Under the pieces are notes generated by a model. That model worked only from the letters and a program-made list of their open reading frames with translations. It ran no database searches and was not told the origin of the DNA. Shown here piece after piece: positions 17,194 to 26,154 of a stretch of 64,000 bases of DNA; within the stretch, counting starts at the first letter, position 1; each line of letters begins with the position of its first letter. The position numbers and the translations under genes are program-made. The stretch covers positions 1 to 64,000 of the forward strand of contig NZ_BOMI01000028.1 of the NCBI RefSeq assembly GCF_016862115.1, given 5' to 3'. The DNA comes from Paractinoplanes deccanensis. GTDB lineage: Bacteria; Actinomycetota; Actinomycetes; Mycobacteriales; Micromonosporaceae.

Positions 17194-18460
17194 GATCCTT
17201 TGATAGCACCCGCGACCTGGTCCAGCTCGCACAGGTCTCGTCGACGGTGGAGAACGGCACGCCGTACGCGTCGCGGGCGGCCTGGTCGTACTCGTTGTCC
17301 TGGACGAGCACGAGCCGGACGAACGTGAACAGCCGCCCCTCGCCGTACCGCTGGGCCATGCAGTCCACGGCGAAGTGGCTGAGCCCGTAGAACGCGTCAC
17401 CGGCCCGCGACGGCGCGTCCGGCCCCGGCCGGGCCGGCACCATCGACCGGGGTGGATCGGTGCGCAGCTGCCACCGCACGCTGTCGCGGCGCAGGCTGGC
17501 CTCGGCACCACGCGGCGACCAGCCGATGTATTCGGCGATGCCCTCGCTGAGCCACGTGTCCTCGGCCGCGTCGGCACGATAGGCGCCGGAGAGTGTCACG
17601 ACATGGCCGAGCTCGTGCTGGAGGGCGACGCGCAGGAAACGGGGATCGTCCTCGAACTCGCTCATGCGCAGCACCACGTCGATCGCCCACATGTTGAGCG
17701 GCACGGCGAGCCCGATCGCCCAGTCGCTGGCCTCGCCGCCATACCACGAACGCCACTGCGCCTCGCCGGCCAGATAGATGCGGTAACGCGCCTGCGGCGT
17801 CCCCATCAGCGCGGCGAACCGGTCGTCGGCGCGGGCCGCGGCCTCGGCGATCGGCAGCAGCCGCGCCAGATGCCGGCGCTCGGACGGCGCGGCGAGCAGG
17901 GTGACCCGGGAGCCGCGCAGCACGGCGAGGTCGCCGCTCTCCCACGGGGCCGGGCGCCGAGGGCCCTCCGGTCCCGCGGCGACGGCGCTGATCACATACC
18001 GCTCGCCGTGGGGTTTGAAGGTGAGGCGCTGCTCGATGCGCGGCGGCTGCTGCCAGTGCGGCCCGCGACCGCCCGGGCACATCTCGGCGCCGAAGCAGTA
18101 GGAGACCTCGGCGCGGAACTCGACGGCGGCCCGGTCGCCCTTGACCGGCCGCGCCACCCCCGGCGCATAGTCGAAACGGGACACCTCGAGGGCCCGCAAG
18201 GACCGGAACATGCTGCGGTAGCGCTGCCGCAGCCCCGGCGACACGGCCGCGAGCCAGGCCGCCTCGTCACCGCGCATCAGCGCCGCCGACTGCTCGCGAA
18301 GCGAGGCGACCGCCAACTCGTAAGGAGAAGGCGGCCGCACCGGCACCACGGCAGCGGCGAACGCGGCCGTCTCACGCTCGGGCCGCGACACCACGACGGC
18401 AAGCACCAGCAGAAGCACCCCGGCGACGAGGACCGCGACTCGGTTCCGGGTGTTCCGCAT
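17183..18460 (-). CDS. membrane-anchored HExxH protein (putative zinc metallopeptidase)
   Basis: 425 residues. An N-terminal anchor or signal segment (VAVLVAGVLLLVLAVVV, about residues 8-24) is followed by a ~130-residue extracytoplasmic domain and then a peptidase-like domain. HELGH and a downstream WLSEGIAEYIGW glutamate, about 25 residues later, form a gluzincin-type HExxH...E zinc site. The second domain matches peptidase MA-like proteins found in actinobacteria. It is probably exported; the substrate is unknown. The coupled F420 oxidoreductase may be linked only by transcription. Confidence 0.78.
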   Translation of the reverse strand: MRNTRNRVAVLVAGVLLLVLAVVVSRPERETAAFAAAVVPVRPPSPYELAVASLREQSAALMRGDEAAWLAAVSPGLRQRYRSMFRSLRALEVSRFDYAPGVARPVKGDRAAVEFRAEVSYCFGAEMCPGGRGPHWQQPPRIEQRLTFKPHGERYVISAVAAGPEGPRRPAPWESGDLAVLRGSRVTLLAAPSERRHLARLLPIAEAAARADDRFAALMGTPQARYRIYLAGEAQWRSWYGGEASDWAIGLAVPLNMWAIDVVLRMSEFEDDPRFLRVALQHELGHVVTLSGAYRADAAEDTWLSEGIAEYIGWSPRGAEASLRRDSVRWQLRTDPPRSMVPARPGPDAPSRAGDAFYGLSHFAVDCMAQRYGEGRLFTFVRLVLVQDNEYDQAARDAYGVPFSTVDETCASWTRSRVLSKDHAG

Positions 18461-18517
18461 GCCTCGGATCTAAGCACGAGCCTGCGACAGTTTCTGTCGG
18501 GTCAGTTCCGGGCGGCC

Positions 18518-19084
18518 TCACCGCCCCGCGCGGACTCCGAAGATCGGCAGGGGCAGGCTCACCACGTCCACAGTCCACCGCTGCGCCGCACCGCACCGCC
18601 GCTGCACGGCGACATCGCCCGCCAGGGTGAGGCACTTGCGGCTGTGCACGTTCCACACGCGCGCGGTCTCCCCCGTCGAGTCCCGGAGCCGCCACAGCCG
18701 CGCGGGGTGCCCGTCACAGGCGTAGAGGCCGGCCCGCGCGTTGTCGACGGTGCCGGCCCCCACCACGGACAGGCACTTCCCGGTGGCGACGTTGAGCACC
18801 TGGAGCGCGCCGCCGCTGGACGTGGTGGGCCGCAGCCGCCACCGGAACGCCTCGCCGCGCCCGCAGGCCCGCTGCACGAGACGAGCGGTCAGACACTCAC
18901 GACTGCTCGCGTTGACGAGCCGAAACTCGAGCCCGACAAGGTCAACCGGCCCAGGCCCGCCCGGCGCAACGGAGACCGCGGGCCCAGCGGGCCGGGACGG
19001 CGCAGCCTGCACCGTCCCGGGCGGCGCGAGCAGGCACACTGACAGAGCGGCGGCCAGAGCAAGGCCGGCGGCAGGCATTCTCAT
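18518..19084 (-). CDS. secreted ricin-type beta-trefoil lectin protein
   Basis: 188 residues from ATG 19084 (MRMPAAGLAL). The signal peptide ends near AQA (about residue 28). The mature part is one beta-trefoil with repeated strands ending in QRW/LWR motifs: FRLVNASSRECLTARL, LQVLNVATGKCLSVVG, ARVWNVHSRKCLTLAGD and AAQRWTVDV. Paired cysteines lie in each subdomain. It probably binds carbohydrate outside the cell; no enzymatic domain is attached. Confidence 0.82.
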   Translation of the reverse strand: MRMPAAGLALAAALSVCLLAPPGTVQAAPSRPAGPAVSVAPGGPGPVDLVGLEFRLVNASSRECLTARLVQRACGRGEAFRWRLRPTTSSGGALQVLNVATGKCLSVVGAGTVDNARAGLYACDGHPARLWRLRDSTGETARVWNVHSRKCLTLAGDVAVQRRCGAAQRWTVDVVSLPLPIFGVRAGR

Positions 19085-19132
19085 AGTCAGCACTTTATCC
19101 GATTTGTCCGTTTCAGAAGCGCAGGGAGTCGC

Positions 19133-22015
19133 ATGCGGGTCGCGTTCGGTGTTCTCGGCCCCGTCACGGCCTGGCCCATGTCGCCACCGGACCCATCGCC
19201 CTTATCGGACCCAGCGTCCTTGCGCGACCCAGCGTCCTCGCGTGACCCATGGCCCTCGCGTGACCCATCGCCCTCGCGTGACCCATCGCCCTCGCGTGAC
19301 CCATCGCCCGCACCCGACCCACCGCCCGCACCGAACCGCCCGCCCTCCCCGGACGGCACTCCGCACGCCGCAGCGCCCACCGAGCCGCCCGCCCCACCGT
19401 TGCCGATCGCGCTCAAGGGCCCGGCGCACCGCGCGGTGCTGGCGCGGCTCATCGTGGCGCGCGGGCGTGTCGTGCCCGTCGGCCACCTCGTCGACGATCT
19501 CTGGCCGGTGGCCCCGCCGGAAGGTGCGGTGTCCGCCGTCCGGACCTTTGTGGCCGCCCTCCGCCGCGCCCTCGAGCCCGGCCGGCCGCCGCGAACACCG
19601 GCGACCTTGCTGGTCACCGAGGGACCCGGCTATGCCCTGAGGACCGACCCGGACACGGTGGACGCGTGGCGCTTCGAGCGCGTGGCGACCACCCCCGGCC
19701 CGCTCACCGAGGACACCCTGACGACCGCGCTCGGCTGGTGGCGCGGCCCGGCCTACGCCGACTTCCCCGAGGCCCCGTGGGCCCGAGCCGACCGCGCACG
19801 CCTGGCCGAGCTGCGCCTACGCGCCGTGGAACGACTCGCCGAGGTGCGCCTGGCAGCGGGCCGCCCCGCCGACGCGGTCCCCGACCTGGACGCCCACATC
19901 ACCGAGCACCCGTGGCGCGAGGACGCGTGGCGCCTGCTGGCCCTGGCCCTCTACCGGGCAGGCCGCCAGGGCGACGCCCTGGCCGTGCTCCGCCGAGCCC
20001 GCGCCCACCTGGTGGACCAACTGGGCCTCGACCCCGGCCCCGCCCTGCGCCGCCTCGAAACCGACATCCTCCAGCAGTCCCCCTCCCTCCACACCGACCC
20101 GGCCACCAGCACCACCCTCACCCCACCACCCGCCGACCACACGACCACCCACCAAGCAGCCGCCGAACACACCACCGCCCACTCAACGCCCGCCGGGAAC
20201 AAGGCCCACCCAACGACCGAACACACCACTGCCCACCCAGCAGCCGACCAGCACACCGCCCACCCACCGACCGAACACACCTCCGCCCACCGAGCAGCCG
20301 ACCAGCACACCGCCCACCCAACGACCACTGAAGACGTCACCGCCCACCGAGCAGCCGGCGAGCAGATCACCGCCCAGTCCACTCACGCCGAGCACACCAC
20401 TACCCACCCGACTCACGCCGACGACACCACCGCCCGCCCAACTCACGCCGGGAACACCACGGTCGAAGCCGGCTCAGCCCAGCCCCGCTCGATCGAGCCC
20501 CTCGCGGCCGAGCAGAGGCCGCCCGGGCACGGCGCGGGCCGAGCGGCGGGCCGAGGCGCGGACCGAGCGGCGGGCCGAGGCGCGGACGGCGGGCCGCGGG
20601 CGGCCGGGGAGTCCGTCTGGGCCGAGGTGACCGCGGACTACGACAGGCTCGTCGCGGCCGGGGCGCGGGCCAGGCTCGACTCCACGGTAGGGCTGCTGCG
20701 CGGGCTCGCGGTCACCGGCGGTGGTGGGCTCGCCGCGGCGCGGCGGCATCGGGTGGCGGCGATCGCGGCCGCCGAGGAGCTCGGCGATCCGGTGCTGACC
20801 GCGCGGGTCATCGGTGCCTACGACGTGCCGGCGATCTGGACGCGATCGGACGACCCGGCGCAGGCCGCCGCGATCGTCGCGGCCGCCGAGCGGACCCTGG
20901 CCGCCCTGCCGATCGACAGCGTGGCCGCTCGCGCCCGGCTCCTGGCGACGATCGCCGTGGAGTCGCGGGGCACGCGCGATCCGCGACCACGGCAGTGCGC
21001 CCTGGAAGCCGAGCGGCTCGCCCGAGGGCTGGACGATCCGGGGCTGCTCGCCTTCGCCCTGAACGGCGTCTTCATGCAGAGCTGCCACCGCACCGGCCTG
21101 GCCCCGGAGCGCGACGCGATCGGCGCCGAGCTGGTCGAGCTCGCCGCGACGCACGGTCTCGTCACCGCCGAGGTGCTCGGCCACCTGATCCGCCTGCAGG
21201 CCCGGTCGGCCCTCGGCGACTTCTCCACTGCCGACACGCACGCCGAAGCCGCCGACCGCCTCGCCGCCCGCCACGAGCTGCCCCTGGTCGCGGTCTTCAC
21301 GACCTGGTACCGCGCACTACGCCGGGCAGCCCACCCCGACGCGGCACAGCCGACCACTCAGCACGAACCAACCCGGCAAGCCACGCACACCGAAACGGCA
21401 CAGCAGGCCACCCAGGACGAGGCGGCCCAGCAGGCCGCGCACCCGCAAGCGCCCCGACGGACGGCCCAGCCCGACGTGAGCCAGCAGCCACCACAAACCG
21501 CCCAGCCCGGAGCAAGCCGGCAAGCAACCCACCCCACAACGCTCCAGGACGTCGCGGCGGCTTACGAACAAGCGGCGAAACAACTCGACGGCGCCGGCAT
21601 GCCGGGCCTCGAGGACGGCCTCCTTCCCCTCGCGCTTCTCTGCCTGCACATCGGACGCGGCGAACCGGCGCCCACAACCCACGCGGACTACGGACCCTAC
21701 GAGCCGTGGACCCGCCCGCTGGTGCTGCTCGCACGCGGCGACGTGATCCGCGCACGAGCAGCCCTGCGAGCGGCCCCCGAGCCACCCGCGGACCTGCTGG
21801 CCGAGGCGCTGTGGTGCCTGCTCGGCACCGCGGCCGCCGCCCTCGGCGAGCGAGCCACGGTCGAGCGGGCACGGCAAGCCCTCACCCCGGCCCGCGACGA
21901 GATCGCCGGCGCCGGCAGCGGCTTGCTCACCGCCGGCCCGGTGGCGGCGCACCTGGCCACACTGGAAGCGCCCCCTGCGGCGGCCAGCGGCCGGCAACAG
22001 AGGAAGCGCGGCTGA
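19133..22015 (+). CDS. SARP-type (OmpR-HTH + BTAD) regulator with large low-complexity insertions
   Basis: 960 residues. The first strand VAFGVLGPVTAW and the winged helix ALKGPAHRAVLARLIVARGR, then VVPVGHLVDDLWP, are SARP/AfsR-type, followed by a bacterial transcriptional activation domain (about residues 180-310, to QLGLDPGPALRRLETDIL). The C-terminal half is a helical-repeat domain (about 490-960). No NB-ARC domain is present. Three unusual segments interrupt it. Residues 20-67 hold 18-bp-encoded SRDPSP repeats inside the DNA-binding domain. Residues about 325-446, plus 463-490, form a Thr/His then Gly/Arg-rich linker. Residues about 731-805 form a Gln/Thr/Ala-rich stretch in the helical repeats. 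Such regulators usually activate secondary-metabolite genes; no target cluster is present here. Confidence 0.85.
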   Translation: MRVAFGVLGPVTAWPMSPPDPSPLSDPASLRDPASSRDPWPSRDPSPSRDPSPSRDPSPAPDPPPAPNRPPSPDGTPHAAAPTEPPAPPLPIALKGPAHRAVLARLIVARGRVVPVGHLVDDLWPVAPPEGAVSAVRTFVAALRRALEPGRPPRTPATLLVTEGPGYALRTDPDTVDAWRFERVATTPGPLTEDTLTTALGWWRGPAYADFPEAPWARADRARLAELRLRAVERLAEVRLAAGRPADAVPDLDAHITEHPWREDAWRLLALALYRAGRQGDALAVLRRARAHLVDQLGLDPGPALRRLETDILQQSPSLHTDPATSTTLTPPPADHTTTHQAAAEHTTAHSTPAGNKAHPTTEHTTAHPAADQHTAHPPTEHTSAHRAADQHTAHPTTTEDVTAHRAAGEQITAQSTHAEHTTTHPTHADDTTARPTHAGNTTVEAGSAQPRSIEPLAAEQRPPGHGAGRAAGRGADRAAGRGADGGPRAAGESVWAEVTADYDRLVAAGARARLDSTVGLLRGLAVTGGGGLAAARRHRVAAIAAAEELGDPVLTARVIGAYDVPAIWTRSDDPAQAAAIVAAAERTLAALPIDSVAARARLLATIAVESRGTRDPRPRQCALEAERLARGLDDPGLLAFALNGVFMQSCHRTGLAPERDAIGAELVELAATHGLVTAEVLGHLIRLQARSALGDFSTADTHAEAADRLAARHELPLVAVFTTWYRALRRAAHPDAAQPTTQHEPTRQATHTETAQQATQDEAAQQAAHPQAPRRTAQPDVSQQPPQTAQPGASRQATHPTTLQDVAAAYEQAAKQLDGAGMPGLEDGLLPLALLCLHIGRGEPAPTTHADYGPYEPWTRPLVLLARGDVIRARAALRAAPEPPADLLAEALWCLLGTAAAALGERATVERARQALTPARDEIAGAGSGLLTAGPVAAHLATLEAPPAAASGRQQRKRG
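19190..19333. repeat. 18-bp in-frame tandem repeat in the SARP DNA-binding domain
   Basis: Eight contiguous 18-bp units run from 19190 to 19333, and units 5 and 6 are identical (GACCCATCGCCCTCGCGT). Outer units are diverged. Each encodes six residues of D-P-S-P-S-R type. The array sits between the first beta strand and the helix-turn-helix, where family members have a short loop. Confidence 0.93.
20120..20470. repeat. Thr/His-rich coding repeat (about 54-bp and 30-33-bp units) in the SARP linker
   Basis: The encoded linker alternates two related patterns. One is an 18-residue unit, TTEHTTAHPAADQHTAHP, seen about three times. The other is a shorter STHAEHTTTHP/THADDTTARP/THAGNTTVE unit, seen three times. 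DNA identity between units is high but imperfect. It starts just after the BTAD domain ends. Confidence 0.8.
20536..20600. repeat. 24-bp Gly/Arg/Ala-coding repeat in the SARP gene
   Basis: Two to three copies of a unit beginning CGGGCCGAGGCGCGGACC encode GRGADRAA. It directly precedes the C-terminal helical domain. Confidence 0.75.
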
Positions 22016-22146
22016 GCGCAACGGGAACGCGGCCGGCAACAGCGGTAGCCATGCCCGCGAGCTTCCTCGCCCCGTACGACAACAATTGCCCCTGAGACGA
22101 TCACCGGAGAGCCGAAAGCCAAGCTCAGCCCCGGGATGTGCCAGTC

Positions 22147-22785
22147 CTAGGCCGGCGTCTCGGTGCCCGTGTAGAACGCGTACGTCCGATCCGCCCGCTC
22201 CTTGGCGTCGGCCGCGGGCGTGCCGTCGGCGATCGAGGCCTCGGCCCACGCGTCCGTGCTGAGGCGCATGAAGGCCTGGCCCTCCGGCGTCGTGTGCCAG
22301 GTGGCCATCTTCTCCTGGTCCACCGGCTTCGACGGGTCGCTCAGGTAGGTGGCCAGCCCGTACAGCCCGAGGTCCCAGCCCACGCCGGTCGCGCCGGGGC
22401 CGTACACGTCCCAGAACTCGTCGGCCACGTGGGCGACGTGCTCGAGCTCGAACCTCGTACCGCCCTGCGAAGGGCTGAGCCGCACCTCGATCCAGCTGAC
22501 CTGCCCGCCGAACTCCCACGTCGCGGCATAGCCGCGAGGCTTGTCGCACTTGGAGATGGTGCCGCTCGCGTTGCCGGTGAGCTGGTAGTGGCCGCCCTCT
22601 TTGAGGTCGCCCTCGATCGGCAGGAACCAGCGCGGGATGCGCTCGGCGTTCGTGACGACGTCCCACAGGTCGTCGATGTCCGTGTCGTACACCTGGCTGA
22701 TCGTCATGACGCGGGCCTCACCGGCCTCCAGGACGCGGCTTCCGAGGGTGCGGCGTACCTGGCTGATCTGTTCCTTGACGTCCAC
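22147..22785 (-). CDS. SRPBCC/AHSA1-family protein
   Basis: 212 residues from GTG 22785. The fold signature is clear: ARVMTISQVYDTDIDDLWDV, then NAERIPRWFLPIEGDLKEGG and WIEVRLSPSQGGTRFELEHV. It belongs to the START-like hydrophobic-ligand-binding superfamily. In actinobacteria it is normally encoded directly behind an ArsR repressor, as here, where the two genes overlap by 68 bp. It is probably under that repressor's control. Confidence 0.87.
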   Translation of the reverse strand: MDVKEQISQVRRTLGSRVLEAGEARVMTISQVYDTDIDDLWDVVTNAERIPRWFLPIEGDLKEGGHYQLTGNASGTISKCDKPRGYAATWEFGGQVSWIEVRLSPSQGGTRFELEHVAHVADEFWDVYGPGATGVGWDLGLYGLATYLSDPSKPVDQEKMATWHTTPEGQAFMRLSTDAWAEASIADGTPAADAKERADRTYAFYTGTETPA

Positions 22786-23143
22786 TGTCGGTTCCTTCCT
22801 GAGTCACGTCGCCGGCGAGCCGGCGCTGTCGTTTGCCGCGCGCCACCTCGGTGGCCATGGCGGCCAGATGAGGAGCCCAGAACCGTCGAAACCGCGCCAG
22901 CCAGGCGTCGGCCTCGCGCAGCGCGGTGTCGTCGACCGCGTAGAGGCGGCGCGCACCGTCGGGGCGCACGGTGGCGAAGCCGTTGTCGCGCAACACCTTG
23001 AGGTGCTGGGAGACGGCCGGCTGGGAGATGCCGAACTCGGCCTGGATCACCTGGGTGACGGCGCCGGAGGACTGCTCACCGTCGGCGAGCAGCTCCAGGA
23101 TCCGCCGGCGAACCGGGTCGCCGAGAACATCGAACGCGTGCAC
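22718..23143 (-). CDS. ArsR-family transcriptional regulator
   Basis: 141 residues. The winged helix is DVLGDPVRRRILELLADGEQ, then the recognition part FGISQPAVSQHLKVLRDNGF and VRPDGARRLYAVD. No metal-binding cysteines are seen, so it is probably of the non-metal type paired with SRPBCC proteins. An inverted repeat (TAAGC-N4-GCTTA) 30 bp upstream is a plausible autoregulatory operator. Confidence 0.87.
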   Translation of the reverse strand: MHAFDVLGDPVRRRILELLADGEQSSGAVTQVIQAEFGISQPAVSQHLKVLRDNGFATVRPDGARRLYAVDDTALREADAWLARFRRFWAPHLAAMATEVARGKRQRRLAGDVTQEGTDSGRQGTDQPGTPHPRKPRPGGR

Positions 23144-23172
23144 ACGGCGTACAGTATCAGAGTGGTCTTATA

Positions 23173-23186
23173 TAAGCCAGAGCTTA
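23173..23186. promoter_or_regulatory. candidate ArsR operator
   Basis: TAAGCCAGAGCTTA, an inverted repeat with a 4-bp centre, sits in an AT-rich stretch (CTTATATAAG just before it). It lies 30 bp upstream of the ArsR start and 87 bp upstream of the divergent hydrolase gene. Confidence 0.5.
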
Positions 23187-23272
23187 AGGACTGGCGATTC
23201 TCGCGGTGGCGGCAAACGATCTCGTGAGGCATCCTGGGCGCGACGAAGAGGCGGGACGAGAGGAGGGCCGCA

Positions 23273-24139
23273 GTGCCCGACGTGCGAGCCAACGGCATCG
23301 ATCTGCGCTACGAGACCGTCGGCGACCCGGCCGACCCCGCGATGCTGCTCATCATGGGTCTCGGCGCGCAGCTCATCGACTGGCCCCACGAGTTCTGCCA
23401 GGGTCTGGCCGCGCGCGGCTACCACGTGATCCTCTTCGACAACCGCGACGCCGGCCTGTCCACGTCGTTCGACGAGCTCGGCCAGCCGAACGTCCCCGCG
23501 ATCCTCGGCGGTGACCCGTCGACGGTGCCGTACCTGCTCTCCGACATGGCCGCCGACACCGCCGGCCTGCTCAAGGAGCTCGGCGCCGAGCGCGCCCACG
23601 TCGTCGGCGCATCCATGGGCGGCATGATCGCGCAGCAGCTCACCCTCGATCACCCCGAGCTGGTCGCCAGCCTCTGCTCGATCATGTCCACCACCGGTGA
23701 CCGTACCGTCGGCCGCCCCACCCCCGAGGCCGCCGCCGCGCTGTCCCGCCCGCCGGCCACCACCCGCGACGAGGTCATCGCCGGCGCCACCGCCACCTCG
23801 CGCGTGATCGGCTCGCCCGCCTACCCCGCGAGCGACGAGTGGCTGCGCGAGCGCGCCGCCGCCAAGTTCGACCGCGCCTTCAACCCCGCCGGCACCCAGC
23901 GCCAGTACGCCGCCATCCTCGCCTCCCCCGACCGCACCCCCGGCCTGCGCACGGTCGCAACCCCCACGCTCGTCGTCCACGGCGAGGCCGATCCGCTCAT
24001 CGACGTCAGCGGCGGCCGCGCCACCGCCGCCGCCGTCCCCGGCAGCGAGCTGCTCGTCATCGAGGGCATGGGCCACGACCTCCCCAAGCCGCTCTGGCCC
24101 ACCCTGATCGACGCGATAACCACAAATGCCAACAGATGA
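23273..24139 (+). CDS. alpha/beta hydrolase
   Basis: 288 residues. Typical alpha/beta hydrolase features are MLLIMGLGAQLIDWPHEFCQ (oxyanion region), a nucleophile elbow GASMGG near residue 119, the acid Asp in VHGEADPLIDVSGG and the catalytic His in EGMGHDLPKPLW. The family includes many small-molecule esterases. Its end overlaps the uridine kinase start by 14 bp, suggesting co-translation. Confidence 0.85.
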   Translation: MPDVRANGIDLRYETVGDPADPAMLLIMGLGAQLIDWPHEFCQGLAARGYHVILFDNRDAGLSTSFDELGQPNVPAILGGDPSTVPYLLSDMAADTAGLLKELGAERAHVVGASMGGMIAQQLTLDHPELVASLCSIMSTTGDRTVGRPTPEAAAALSRPPATTRDEVIAGATATSRVIGSPAYPASDEWLRERAAAKFDRAFNPAGTQRQYAAILASPDRTPGLRTVATPTLVVHGEADPLIDVSGGRATAAAVPGSELLVIEGMGHDLPKPLWPTLIDAITTNANR

Positions 24140-24881
24140 TGTACGGGGTCTTGCGTTGACAACCGCAGAAGCACCGCCCACGCCACCCGGCTCCCCCACC
24201 CGCGGCGTGCTGCTCGACCAGCTCACCGCGCGGATCACCCCGCACACCCGGCGCGTGGCCGTCGACGGCCCGCCCGCCGGCGGCAAGACCACCCTCGCCG
24301 ACGAGCTCGCCACGACGCTGCGCGCCACCGGCCGCGAGGTGATCCGCGCCTCGATCGACGGCTTCCTGTTCCCCCGCGCCCGGCGCTACCGGCGCGGCCC
24401 GTACTCGCCCGAGGGCTGCTACCACGACTCGTTCGACTTCGGCACGCTGCACCGCGCCCTGCTCGGCCCGCTGGGCCCCACCGGCGACGGCAGATATCAG
24501 GACCACTGCTACGACCGCCCCACCGACGCCGTGGTCTCCCCACCGTTGCGGACCGCCCCGCCCGGTGCCGTGCTGGTCTTCGACGGCGTCTTCCTGCTAC
24601 GCCCCGAGCTCGCCGCCCACTGGGACCTGACCATCCACGTGACGGCCTCCTTCGACCGCACCCTGCAACGAGCCCGCGTCCGCGACCTGGCCCGGCTCGG
24701 CTCCACCGCGGAGATCGACCGCTTCTTCCACGAGCGGTACCGGCCGTCCCAGCAGCTCTACGCGGAGCAGGCCCGGCCCCTCGAACGAGCCGACATCGTC
24801 GTCCACAACGACACACCGGACCACCCGACCTGGCAATTCCGCACCGCCGCGCACCGCGATGGAGGCCGACACGGGACCTGA
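24126..24881 (+). CDS. uridine kinase-like P-loop protein
   Basis: 251 residues. A Walker A motif GPPAGGKTTLADEL lies near residue 48, IRASIDGFLFPRARRYRRG follows, and GCYHDSFDFGTLHRALLGPL is the substrate-side block. A late RADIVVHNDTPDHP is typical of actinobacterial uridine-kinase-like proteins. It probably phosphorylates a nucleoside or related alcohol. It starts inside the preceding hydrolase gene. Confidence 0.83.
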   Translation: MPTDDVRGLALTTAEAPPTPPGSPTRGVLLDQLTARITPHTRRVAVDGPPAGGKTTLADELATTLRATGREVIRASIDGFLFPRARRYRRGPYSPEGCYHDSFDFGTLHRALLGPLGPTGDGRYQDHCYDRPTDAVVSPPLRTAPPGAVLVFDGVFLLRPELAAHWDLTIHVTASFDRTLQRARVRDLARLGSTAEIDRFFHERYRPSQQLYAEQARPLERADIVVHNDTPDHPTWQFRTAAHRDGGRHGT

Positions 24882-25098
24882 CAGCGTCGGTGAGCAGCAG
24901 GCTCCGGTGCTTGTCCAGGCGATGGCGCCGCGCGAAGCGATGGCGGCGAGTGGCCCTCCGGCCGGCACGACCGGCACACCCGGAACGGCCGCTGGACAGG
25001 GACCCTCGGCCCGTACCACGGGTCCGGCGACCCTGGCGCGGGCCGGGCCTCCGGCGCAGGTTGAGGTGACGGGAACGGCTCAGAGGCAGGAGACGACG

Positions 25099-25575
25099 AT
25101 GACCGCCATGAAGAAAGCCGCGCGCGAGTTCCTCGACTACAAGCGGGTCGCGGTCACCGGTGTGTCCCGCCATCCGCAGGGCCACGGCAGCAACGTCGTC
25201 TACAAGCGGCTGCGGGAGCGCGGCTACGAGGTGTTCGCCATCAACCCGAAGGCCGACACCGTCGAGGGTGACCGCTGCTACGAGAGCCTCGCCTCGGTGC
25301 CGGGCGGCGTCGAGGCGGTCGTGATCGGCACCCGGCCCGAAACCGCCGAGACTACGATGCGCGAGTGCATCGAGCTGGGCATCAAGCACGTGTGGATGCA
25401 CCGCGGCCCCGGCGCCGGCAGCGTGTCCGAGTCGGCCGCCCTGTACGGCCGCCGGAACGGCGTGACCGTGATCGACGGGGGCTGCCCCTGCATGTACGAG
25501 CCGACCGCAGACGTCGGGCACAAGATCGCCCGCCTCGTCCTCTCCGCCACCGGCAACGTTCCCCGCGACGTCTGA
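25099..25575 (+). CDS. CoA-binding (YccU-like) protein
   Basis: 158 residues from ATG 25099, preceded by GGCAGGAGAC. The Rossmann-type CoA-binding domain is clear: YKRVAVTGVSRHPQGHGSNV, VFAINPKADTVEGDRCYESL and VEAVVIGTRPETAETTMREC. The motif DGGCPCMYEP near the end carries the family's cysteine pair. The reading frame is open back to 24859, but that 80-residue stretch is low-complexity (Ala/Gly/Pro/Thr) and lacks homology. I treat it as non-coding or as an optional extension. Confidence 0.82.
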   Translation: MTAMKKAAREFLDYKRVAVTGVSRHPQGHGSNVVYKRLRERGYEVFAINPKADTVEGDRCYESLASVPGGVEAVVIGTRPETAETTMRECIELGIKHVWMHRGPGAGSVSESAALYGRRNGVTVIDGGCPCMYEPTADVGHKIARLVLSATGNVPRDV

Positions 25576-25740
25576 CCTCGGCGTGGGCGGCGCGACGAGC
25601 CCTCGGGGGACCGTTCCCCGCTCGATCGCTGGGCGGCGGATCGGCTCCGCCACCTGGACAGCCTGCGGCCCGATGTTGAGCGCCCCGCCGGTCAGGCCCC
25701 GGGCTCGGGGCACGGCAGGCTGCCACGCGATGGCAGCCGA

Positions 25741-25998
25741 TCAGTGACGATGACGGCGGTAAGCGCTCACCCCGGCGGCGCATCCCGCAGCCGCGACAAC
25801 GACGCAGGTCAGGACAACGCCGATCGTGCCCCAGGCCACCATCGACACCGAGAGCAGGGCCCAGGCCACCGCCCCCAGGACCGCGACCGCGATCAGGGCG
25901 GGGCGCGACAACCGTCGCCGTCCTGCCAGGGACGGGTAGTCGGCGGTCAGGCCGGCCACGATCTGCTCGAACTGTCGTTGTCTGTCGTCGGTTGCCAT
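25741..25998 (-). CDS. DUF3040-like small membrane protein
   Basis: 85 residues. An N-terminal amphipathic segment (DRQRQFEQIVAGLTADYPSL) precedes two membrane helices (about 31-50 and 53-77), a layout typical of DUF3040 proteins in actinobacteria. The function is unknown. It is convergent with the CoA-binding gene. Confidence 0.65.
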   Translation of the reverse strand: MATDDRQRQFEQIVAGLTADYPSLAGRRRLSRPALIAVAVLGAVAWALLSVSMVAWGTIGVVLTCVVVAAAGCAAGVSAYRRHRH

Positions 25999-26154
25999 CG
26001 GATCGTCCTCCCACCTGGCTCCTGTCCGAAAGCGCAGGCGGCGGCCGGCGGCCCTTCGGGCGGCCGAAGGGCCCGGCCGAAGACGCGGTGCAGCGCCGGC
26101 GCTGGCGGCGGTGTTCGGGGATCGCGGCCCCGTGCCGTGACGCGCCGCGACCGG

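Noticed and set aside
24859-25098. N-terminal extension of the CoA-binding protein
   Set aside because: The stretch is low-complexity, lacks a ribosome site at its start, and the family domain begins right after ATG 25099, which has a good ribosome site.
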